A stretch of DNA of 11,833 bases from an uncultured Acidobacteriota bacterium (lineage in GTDB: Bacteria > Acidobacteriota > Blastocatellia > Pyrinomonadales > Pyrinomonadaceae), in contig CADEFG010000067.1 in NCBI GenBank assembly GCA_902826505.1, positions 1,077 through 12,909 on the forward strand, given 5' to 3'. The notes beneath the pieces are model-generated. The model was not told where the DNA came from, searched no databases, and saw nothing but the letters and a program-made list of their open reading frames with translations. This document shows positions 6,779-11,833 of the stretch, one piece after another. Every line of letters starts with the position of its first letter. The first letter of the stretch is position 1. Both the position numbers and the translations under genes were made by a program.

Positions 6779-7876
6779 GTTCGTCGGCGCGGTGTAGCCT
6801 TCCCGTGCCCGCACCTGCGCTCCTGTCGGAATGCCTTTGAGTTCGATTTTGATTTTGCGGTAGGTTCCGTCGCGCTTTTCGTTTGATGAGTAATAACCGA
6901 GCGAATATTTTGTGCCGATCTCGTCCGCGACGGCTTTAAAGGCGTTGCGCGCTTCGCTCAGATCAGCGACCGGAAAAACTCTGCCGCCCGAATTTCGCGC
7001 CAGATCCTTCATTTGTTTATCGGCTAATTCATAAAGACCTTTGCTGATCGCGAGGCGTTCAAAATCGCCGATCCCGCAAAAATTAAAAGTCTTTTCGACG
7101 TTCGTTTTCGGATAATAAATGCGGTAATAACGACGGATTTGGGCGACCGAAAAACGGGTTGCGAACTGGCAGTCGCCGAGCAGATTATCTTCAAAAAATT
7201 CGCGTGTGTTGACCTGTATAAAATAACAGACGATTCCCGATTTTTCGAGTTCTTCCCTGACTTCGTCAAACTCTGCGGCGCTCACCGAATCAACGCCGTC
7301 GGTCAACGCGACAAGTGCCCGCCGCCCGCGAAAATCAGCATTCGCCGGTTTATCGAAAACCTTTTCGACAACCTGCAAAAGGCTGTCGTAATACGGCGTT
7401 CCGTTGCTTGTTTTGACCGCTTCCAAAACCGATTTCAGTTTATTGCGGTCGTCGGTCAAATCGTTCAAAACCTCGCTCATCGCAAAGGCTTGCGTTGCGT
7501 TGCGTTCGGTTTTATAGGAAATGACGGAAATTTTATCGCCCGCTCGAAGCGAGGCGATAAAATTGGCGGCGGCGCGTTGGATCAAAGCCAGATCACCGCG
7601 CGTCGAACCGGAAGTATCAAGCAAAAGCGCGACTTCAAACGGCGCGTTGGTCGCGGAAAATTCTGCCGTCTCCTGTTTTTTGCCGTCTTCATAAATAATA
7701 AAATTGTTCTGTTTGAGACCCAAAACCGGCTTGCCGCTTTTATCCGTAACAACAATCGGAACGTCAACGAGTTGGGTGTCCACACGGATCACTTCGTCTT
7801 CGTCCTTGGTCTCGGTTTGCGCCGAAAGATTGGCGATTAAAGCTAAAATATAAATAAGCAGTAAAACAAATCGCAT
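6776..7876 (-). CDS. Secreted VWA-domain protein (acidobacterial VWFA-related family)
   Basis: An exported protein of 366 residues. A signal peptide of about 20 residues ends NLSAQ. Next come a short beta domain (VDTQLVDVPIVVTDKSGKPV, then NNFIIYEDGKKQ) and a von Willebrand A domain with the MIDAS motif DTSGS (residues 87-91) and a later TDGVDS. The C-terminal segment KYSLGYYSSNEKRDGTYRKI is typical of the VWFA-related acidobacterial family, which supports the host assignment. Proteins of this type bind partners through a divalent metal ion; the ligand is unknown. Start choice: an upstream ATG at 7885 directly abuts AAGGA (7890-7886), leaving no spacing, whereas the ATG at 7876 has that Shine-Dalgarno sequence 9 bp away, so 7876 is preferred. 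Using 7885 would add only three residues. Confidence 0.92.
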   Translation of the reverse strand: MRFVLLLIYILALIANLSAQTETKDEDEVIRVDTQLVDVPIVVTDKSGKPVLGLKQNNFIIYEDGKKQETAEFSATNAPFEVALLLDTSGSTRGDLALIQRAAANFIASLRAGDKISVISYKTERNATQAFAMSEVLNDLTDDRNKLKSVLEAVKTSNGTPYYDSLLQVVEKVFDKPANADFRGRRALVALTDGVDSVSAAEFDEVREELEKSGIVCYFIQVNTREFFEDNLLGDCQFATRFSVAQIRRYYRIYYPKTNVEKTFNFCGIGDFERLAISKGLYELADKQMKDLARNSGGRVFPVADLSEARNAFKAVADEIGTKYSLGYYSSNEKRDGTYRKIKIELKGIPTGAQVRAREGYTAPTN

Positions 7877-7911
7877 CGCTTTCATTCCTTAAAATTTCTC
7901 CGTTTTTTTTG

Positions 7912-7920
7912 ATTTTAGCA
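7912..7920 (-). promoter_or_regulatory. Candidate extended -10 promoter for the VWA gene
   Basis: The minus strand reads TGC then TAAAAT at 7920-7912, an extended -10 element with 5/6 match in the hexamer. Transcription would begin near 7905, about 30 nt before the preferred start codon. The 17-bp upstream position has no good -35 box but is T-rich. Confidence 0.4.
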
Positions 7921-8039
7921 GAAAAAAAATTTATTACATTAAATTTCTTTAAATTCACCCGATTTTGTTTACCAATTTCCAATCTTTTTATGCTATTCTC
8001 TTACTCAAAATTGTAGATTTGCAAACATTGACCCTTTCA

Positions 8040-8082
8040 CTGCGTTTTTGTGTTCAAAAACAAGCGCAGATACGTTTTTTTT
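8040..8082 (+). other. Terminator-like hairpin in the leader of the lamin-tail/FG-GAP gene
   Basis: CTGCG-TTTTTG (8040-8050) can pair with CAAAAA (8055-8060) and CGCAG (8065-8069) around a TGTT loop with a 4-nt bulge. Five bases later comes a run of eight T (8075-8082). It lies 45 bp before the gene start with no upstream plus-strand gene in the spacer 7886-8126, so it could be an attenuator. A weak extended -10 (TGC-TATTCT, 7991-7999) lies upstream. The fold may also be fortuitous in this AT-rich spacer. Confidence 0.35.
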
Positions 8083-8126
8083 CTATACATTTGAACTATT
8101 AAACTATCAATTTTGAAGAGGAAAAT

Positions 8127-9764
8127 ATGAAAAGAAAATTTGCTTTAGGCTTTTTGTCTATACTAGCAGTAATCACGAGCGTAATTTTTATTAATTCTGC
8201 ATCGGCAGAAAAAAACTCAGCGCAATTGCTTTCAACGACGATCGTTATCAGTCAGGCATACGGCGGCGGCGGCGGCACGACCGGAACTTATATGTTCGAT
8301 TATGTCGAATTGAAAAATATCTCCGCCAGTTCGCAGTCACTAAACGGGTTATCGTTAATGTATGGTTCGGCAACCGGACAGTTCGGCAGCAGCGCCGGAA
8401 ATATTTTCGCCTTGCCGAATGTCACGCTCAATCCCGGTCAATATTATTTAGTCCAGCTTTCAACCGCCGGTACGGGTGGAACGGCTTTTCCTGTCACGGC
8501 AGATGCGGTGACGACCAATTTAAGTATGTCGGGCACAAACGGCAAAGTTGCTTTGACGAATGGTTTAGCACCGAACAGTTGCGGCGCGACGGCAACGCCC
8601 TGCGCATTGCCGAATGCGCAGATCATTGATTTGGTCGCGTGGGGAACGGCAAACAATGCGGAAGGCGGTGCTTCGACCAATGGCGGCGCATCTTTGACCG
8701 CAACGCAAGGAAATGTTCGCAAAACCAATGGTTGCACGGAAACCGATAACAATAACGCCGATTTCGATATTATTACGGCACCGGTTCCGCGTAATACGGC
8801 GACCACTGCCGCACCGTGCGGCGGACCTGTCGCGCCGACCCAACACGTCGTTGATTTTGACGGCAACGGCAAGACGGATTTCGCGATCGTCCGCAATACC
8901 GGCGGCGGTCCAACCGGTCAGATGACCTGGTTTATCGGTCTCAACGGACCGGGCACGACCTTGGGATCAGCCTGGGGTAGTAACGGCGATGCCTTTGTGC
9001 CGGTCGATTACGACGGCGACAATAAAACCGACATTGCCGTTTGGCGCAGTGGCGCACCGACCGTTGCGGCTTTCTATATTCTGCAAAGTCAGACCAACAC
9101 TTTGCGAATCGATACTTTCGGACAAACCGGGGACGATCCGTCGGTGGTTGACGACTATGACGGCGACGGCAAAGCCGATGTCGCGGTTTATCGCAGCGGC
9201 GCGAATTCCGGCGACCCGAGCACCTGGTATTTTCGCGGCTCATTGAGTAATCCGTCAGGCAACGTCACTTATGTTCCGTGGGGACAAAACGGCGATTTTC
9301 CGGCTCCGGGCGATTATGACGGCGACGGTAAGGCTGATTACGTCATTCAGCGCAATACGGGCGGCGGACAAGCGCGCTTTTGGATGCTTCAAACAACTGC
9401 CGGTTTTAATTCGATCGTCTTCGGAACACCGACCGATTTCATTGTCCCGGGTGATTATGACGGCGACGGCAAGACGGATATTGCCGTTGCCAGAGGCTCT
9501 GCCGGACAATACAACTGGTATGTCTTACCGAGTTCGACCGGTGTTGTCAGCGGCACTCCGGCAGCTATTTTTGGCGCCTCGGCGACAGACTTTTTAGCGC
9601 AAGGCGACTATGACGGCGACGGCAAGACCGATTTTGCCGTCTGGCGATCGAGCGCGACACCCGGCGCAAGCGCTTTCTGGGTGTTAGGCTCAACGAGCGG
9701 CGCCGCAAGCATTCCCTTCGGGCAGCTTAACGATTATCCGGTTGCGAACTACAACCGCCATTAA
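8127..9764 (+). CDS. Secreted lamin-tail domain plus FG-GAP/VCBS repeat protein
   Basis: A 545-residue extracellular or surface protein. Residues 1-27 are a signal peptide ending SASA. Residues about 38-230 match a lamin-tail domain (VISQAYGGGGG, then FDYVELKNIS, later LNPGQYYLVQLS and IDLVAWGTANN), an immunoglobulin-like fold found in many secreted bacterial proteins. From about 241 on there are six FG-GAP/VCBS repeats spaced 47-53 residues. Each is marked by a calcium-loop motif such as DYDGDGKTDIAV (near 242, 293, 342, 395, 442, 493); the first is DFDGNGKTDF and the second DYDGDNKTDI. A seventh blade is only partial (NDYPVANYNRH at the end), as expected if a strand closes the beta-propeller. 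GAGG (8118-8121) lies 5 nt before the ATG. The gene has its own terminator. Adhesion or surface binding is likely; the ligand is unknown. Confidence 0.9.
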   Translation: MKRKFALGFLSILAVITSVIFINSASAEKNSAQLLSTTIVISQAYGGGGGTTGTYMFDYVELKNISASSQSLNGLSLMYGSATGQFGSSAGNIFALPNVTLNPGQYYLVQLSTAGTGGTAFPVTADAVTTNLSMSGTNGKVALTNGLAPNSCGATATPCALPNAQIIDLVAWGTANNAEGGASTNGGASLTATQGNVRKTNGCTETDNNNADFDIITAPVPRNTATTAAPCGGPVAPTQHVVDFDGNGKTDFAIVRNTGGGPTGQMTWFIGLNGPGTTLGSAWGSNGDAFVPVDYDGDNKTDIAVWRSGAPTVAAFYILQSQTNTLRIDTFGQTGDDPSVVDDYDGDGKADVAVYRSGANSGDPSTWYFRGSLSNPSGNVTYVPWGQNGDFPAPGDYDGDGKADYVIQRNTGGGQARFWMLQTTAGFNSIVFGTPTDFIVPGDYDGDGKTDIAVARGSAGQYNWYVLPSSTGVVSGTPAAIFGASATDFLAQGDYDGDGKTDFAVWRSSATPGASAFWVLGSTSGAASIPFGQLNDYPVANYNRH

Positions 9765-9783
9765 TTGAGCAGTTACAAAATCG

Positions 9784-9817
9784 AAAGACCGGGCAAAGAG
9801 ATTTGTCCGGTCTTTTT
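9784..9817 (+). terminator. Intrinsic terminator after the FG-GAP gene
   Basis: AAAGACCGG (9784-9792) pairs with CCGGTCTTT (9807-9815). The stem continues through a G-T pair and CAAA/TTTG to a GAGA loop. TTTTTC follows at once. It lies 19 bp after the stop codon and just before the end of the convergent methyltransferase gene, whose transcript it may also end. Confidence 0.88.
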
Positions 9818-9822
9818 CTTGG

Positions 9823-10452
9823 CTATTTTTTTGGGTTTGCGATCATTCGACAATAACAGTAAATAAATTCCTGCGTGGTTTGAAATGGCGTTTCGTGTGT
9901 TTCAGAGAGGCTTTCGACGAGGTTAAAATTGTTTCCGAATTCGTTGTGCATCGTCTCCGGGTTATAGCGCACAACGTCTAACCCGCTGCATTTTTGAGGA
10001 CCGTTTTCGCCGAAAGAAGCGACGATAATATGTCCCCCGACTTTCAGCGAACGCAACACTTGTTCGACATATTTTTGGCGGTCTTCGGCAGCGGTCAAAA
10101 AGTGAAAAACGGCGCGGTCGTGCCACACGTCATAATGATTTTCGGGCAGCGAAACCTGCGTGATGTCGGCTTCGATCCATTCGATTTGGGCGGCGCGTTT
10201 GCCCAAACGCGCCTTGCTTTTTTCCAAAGCTTTGGCGGAAATATCCAAAACCGAAACATCCGCGAAACCCTGTTCGAACAAATCGGCGGCAAGCGACGAA
10301 CTTCCGCCGCCGACATCGATAATCGCCGCTTCTTTGCCGACTTTCGTCTCCAAGATCATCTCCAAAGAGTTATCCAGATGTTCCCGAAACCAACTGACTT
10401 GCCGGTCGGATTTTGTTTCATAAACCGTTTCCCAATGAACCTTTTTATTCAT
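9823..10452 (-). CDS. Class I SAM-dependent methyltransferase
   Basis: A cytoplasmic methyltransferase of 209 residues. The seven-strand Rossmann motifs are visible: motif I IIDVGGGSSSLAADL (44-58), the acidic end of strand 2 at VLD70 for the ribose, motif II-like WIEADI with D96, and DVWHDRAVFHFL (108-119) as the motif after it. N-terminal HWETVYETKSDRQVSWF is typical of small-molecule methyltransferases of this type. The substrate cannot be read from sequence. Its ATG (10452-10450) overlaps the stop of the preceding frame as ATGA, and GAGGG (10463-10459) sits 6 nt upstream, so translation is coupled to the small membrane protein. Operon context with persulfide dioxygenase and rhodanese suggests a thiol, sulfide or selenide acceptor; that is inference. 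Confidence 0.88.
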   Translation of the reverse strand: MNKKVHWETVYETKSDRQVSWFREHLDNSLEMILETKVGKEAAIIDVGGGSSSLAADLFEQGFADVSVLDISAKALEKSKARLGKRAAQIEWIEADITQVSLPENHYDVWHDRAVFHFLTAAEDRQKYVEQVLRSLKVGGHIIVASFGENGPQKCSGLDVVRYNPETMHNEFGNNFNLVESLSETHETPFQTTQEFIYCYCRMIANPKK

Positions 10453-10616
10453 TTTTGACCCTCTTTTTGAGATGTTTCTTCAATATCGTTCTTGCGCCGA
10501 GACTCGACGTTGCACGCCCCGCGCATTCAGGTTGAAACGCCGAGTTTCGGCAAGATCACGAGCTGCAGCAACAGCCAAATTCCGAAAAATCCGAGAATCC
10601 AAAAGAGTTCGTCCAT
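10449..10616 (-). CDS. Putative 55-aa membrane selenoprotein (in-frame TGA at codon 30)
   Basis: ATG 10616 has GGAG (10630-10627) 10 nt upstream and lies 4 bp after the rhodanese stop. Codons 1-29 encode an acidic start (MDE), one membrane helix (FWILGFFGIWLLLQLVIL, 5-22) and PKLGVST. Codon 30 is TGA (10529-10527). Reading through gives U30-MRGA-C35, then a charged tail with R40, R41 and K42. The next stop, TGA at 10451-10449, overlaps the methyltransferase ATG as ATGA. A SECIS-like hairpin follows codon 30. Together these suggest TGA is read as selenocysteine, giving a UxxxxC redox pair. By the positive-inside rule the tail is cytoplasmic, with the Sec 7 residues past the helix. If TGA is a true stop, the product is a 29-aa membrane peptide (10527-10616). 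The small gene itself is well supported; readthrough is a hypothesis. Confidence 0.65.
10495..10509 (-). promoter_or_regulatory. Candidate bacterial SECIS stem-loop
   Basis: On the transcript CGUCG (10509-10505) pairs with CGGCG (10499-10495), including one U-G pair, around the loop AGUCU; the loop A and last U could also pair. The loop G is 24 nt after the UGA. Known bacterial SECIS elements place a guanine among the first two loop bases about 16-37 nt after UGA, and the E. coli fdhF loop is AGGUCU. A further U-A and G-C pair below a 3-nt bulge can extend the stem. Identified by eye; no folding energy was computed. Confidence 0.5.
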
Positions 10617-10620
10617 AAAA

Positions 10621-11031
10621 TTATTTCTCCAATGGCAAATTTGCCGAACTCCAAGCCGAAGTTCCGCCCGTGACGTTATAAATATTCTTAAAATCGCAGG
10701 TTTTCAGCATCTCCGCAGCTTTCTGCGAACTTCGGCCGGTCTTACATATCATGTAAACCGCCTTTTCTTTATCGAGCTTCGCAAATTCTTTTTCAAAGCT
10801 GTCGAGCGGCATATTAACGGCTTTCGGCGCGTGACCGCCCTGATACTCTTCCGCCGTCCGAACATCGACAAACTGGACGTTTTCCTTGCTGACGGCTTCG
10901 CTGGTTTGCTGCACCGAAACTTGTTTTATTTCGGCAGAGTTTTTTGTTGATGCCGCATCGTTCGTCGCCGCACTTTGGCAGGCGATTATCGTTGAGACGG
11001 CAAAAATCAGAGTTAAAGCTAAATATTTCAT
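10621..11031 (-). CDS. Rhodanese-domain lipoprotein (sulfurtransferase)
   Basis: A 136-residue exported rhodanese. The N-terminus is a lipoprotein signal with lipobox IIAC and C18 as the lipidated cysteine, then a Ser/Thr/Ala/Lys linker to about 35. Residues about 38-136 are a single rhodanese domain: VQFVDVRTAEEYQGGHAPKAVNM, then the active-site loop ICKTGRSS with catalytic C96 and R100, and YNVTGGTSAW at the end. It should carry a persulfide on C96 in the periplasm. The domain closely resembles the last domain of the upstream fusion (shared GGHAP, KxYNVxGGTxAW), so the two may be related by duplication. It is 34 bp downstream of that gene and 4 bp upstream of the tiny membrane-protein gene. 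No Shine-Dalgarno sequence is seen before its ATG. Confidence 0.92.
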   Translation of the reverse strand: MKYLALTLIFAVSTIIACQSAATNDAASTKNSAEIKQVSVQQTSEAVSKENVQFVDVRTAEEYQGGHAPKAVNMPLDSFEKEFAKLDKEKAVYMICKTGRSSQKAAEMLKTCDFKNIYNVTGGTSAWSSANLPLEK

Positions 11032-11065
11032 AGTTTTGTTTTTGCGAAAAAATAATCTTCAATCT

Positions 11066-11833
11066 TTAAGAATTCGCGCAAGCGGTTGCCGAAACTTCGG
11101 TTTCAAAACCTTCATTGATCCATGCCTGCGTTCCGCCCGCAACGTTGTAAACCTTCTTGAATCCGGCATTTTCCAGAATGCTCGTGCCGAGACTCGAACG
11201 ATAGCCGCTTTGACAGATCACGTAAGTCGGCGTGTTCGGATCGAGTTTGTCAATTTCTTTCGACAGCTTATCGAGCGAAATATTAAAGGTGCGCGGCGCG
11301 TGCCCGCCGGCGTGTTCTGCCGGACGGCGGACGTCCACGAATTGCAGATATTTTTCGGTTTCCGTCAATGATCGAACTTCGCCGACCGAAACTTGCTCGA
11401 TCGTCCTCGTGCTGCCCGTAAAATCCTTCATCAAAATAAAGCCTTTGACCGTTTCGATGCCGACCCGCGCGAGCCGCATAAAGGCTTCGTCAACCTGCGC
11501 CGGCGAATCGGCGGCAATCGCGATCGGCGTTCCGATCGCGACGAGCGTGCCAGCCCACGAAGCAAATTGCCCGCCGAGACCGATGTTGATTGCGTTCGGA
11601 ATATGCGATGCGCCGAATTCGGTATTTTGGCGCACATCCAAAACGACGCCGTCGAAATTTTCGATCTCACCGGTCGAAAGCGGTTGCGGTTTCGGCAAAT
11701 CTGCCAACGCCTTTGAGCCTTCCAGATTTTTCGCCGCCGATTTCGGAAAATACGCCGGAACTTCGGGCTGGTTTGCCGCGACGATCCGGACAAATTCCTC
11801 TTTCGCCCTCGGTTGCAGCGCGTAATTGAATTT
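11066..11833 (-). CDS. C-terminal part of MBL-fold/rhodanese fusion (persulfide dioxygenase-sulfurtransferase, CstB-like)
   Basis: The frame is open from the window edge to TAA at 11066, giving 255 residues of the C-terminus. Residues 1-42 (KFNYALQPRAKEEFVRIVAA, then NQPEVPAYFP) match the region that follows the metallo-beta-lactamase domain in fused persulfide dioxygenases. A first rhodanese-like domain (about 60-135, VVLDVRQNTEFGASHIPNA and GLGGQFASWAG) lacks an active cysteine, having AADSP there, so it is a pseudo-rhodanese. A second (about 160-245) has VICQSGYRSS with catalytic C207. This MBL, pseudo-rhodanese, rhodanese order is that of CstB, which oxidises low-molecular-weight persulfides. 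An internal TTG at 11707 could mislead a gene caller, but the frame clearly continues upstream. The MBL domain itself is outside the window. Confidence 0.88.
   Translation of the reverse strand, partial: KFNYALQPRAKEEFVRIVAANQPEVPAYFPKSAAKNLEGSKALADLPKPQPLSTGEIENFDGVVLDVRQNTEFGASHIPNAINIGLGGQFASWAGTLVAIGTPIAIAADSPAQVDEAFMRLARVGIETVKGFILMKDFTGSTRTIEQVSVGEVRSLTETEKYLQFVDVRRPAEHAGGHAPRTFNISLDKLSKEIDKLDPNTPTYVICQSGYRSSLGTSILENAGFKKVYNVAGGTQAWINEGFETEVSATACANS

Noticed and set aside
7139..7840. Plus-strand open frame of 233 codons
   Set aside because: It is antisense to the VWA-domain gene; the Arg/Asn-rich, low-complexity translation is typical of a shadow frame.
8851..9660. Regularly spaced DNA repeats as a CRISPR array
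   Set aside because: The repeats encode the DYDGDGK motifs of FG-GAP blades in one continuous frame, with about 150-bp periods; this is protein repetition.
10449..10616. TGA read as tryptophan by a variant genetic code
   Set aside because: deoB ends in TGA at the expected family length, and the tiny gene's second TGA coincides with the start of the methyltransferase, so TGA is a normal stop in this genome.
11232..11825. Plus-strand open frame of 197 codons
   Set aside because: It is antisense to the rhodanese fusion, whose two domains and active-site loop are unambiguous.

Overview
The window looks like chromosomal DNA from an Acidobacteriota bacterium, probably a mesophile of the Blastocatellia/Pyrinomonadaceae type; this placement is an inference. 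The best marker is a secreted protein (6776-7876) built like the acidobacterial 'VWFA-related' family. Supporting signs are a lamin-tail/FG-GAP secreted protein, a DUF885 peptidase and moderate GC. Most genes are on the minus strand; no tRNA, rRNA, CRISPR array or transposase was seen.

Layout. 1-2740: two secreted metallopeptidases (DUF885, then M28, cut by the window edge) in one minus-strand transcription unit. 2741-3480: an AT-rich spacer with a small coding-like remnant, then a 73-codon putative lipoprotein gene ending in a very strong hairpin terminator. 3582-4763: a compact minus-strand operon of a STAS anti-sigma-factor antagonist, an unrecognised 162-aa protein and an 83-aa protein with four DnaJ-type CxxCxGxG motifs. 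A small Xre-type regulator (4926-5207) diverges from it, with a near-consensus promoter embedded in a dyad. 5250-5490: a nested palindrome of about 240 bp, possibly a MITE-like element, lying between the convergent regulator and deoB (phosphopentomutase, 5510-6679). 6690-6778: an inverted array of AAAGTGAA units between the VWA gene and deoB. 8127-9764: a large secreted lamin-tail plus six-repeat FG-GAP protein with its own terminator.

9823-11833: the most interesting part, a tightly packed minus-strand operon that appears to handle reactive sulfur. In transcription order it holds the C-terminus of an MBL-fold/rhodanese fusion (persulfide dioxygenase-sulfurtransferase, CstB-like), a single-domain rhodanese lipoprotein, a tiny membrane protein, and a SAM-dependent methyltransferase. 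The tiny gene has an in-frame TGA at codon 30. Reading through it gives a UxxxxC motif, 25 more codons, and a stop that overlaps the methyltransferase start as ATGA. A short stem-loop sits just downstream of the TGA at the distance expected for a bacterial SECIS. I propose that this is a 55-residue membrane selenoprotein in a persulfide-metabolism operon, which standard gene callers would miss or truncate.
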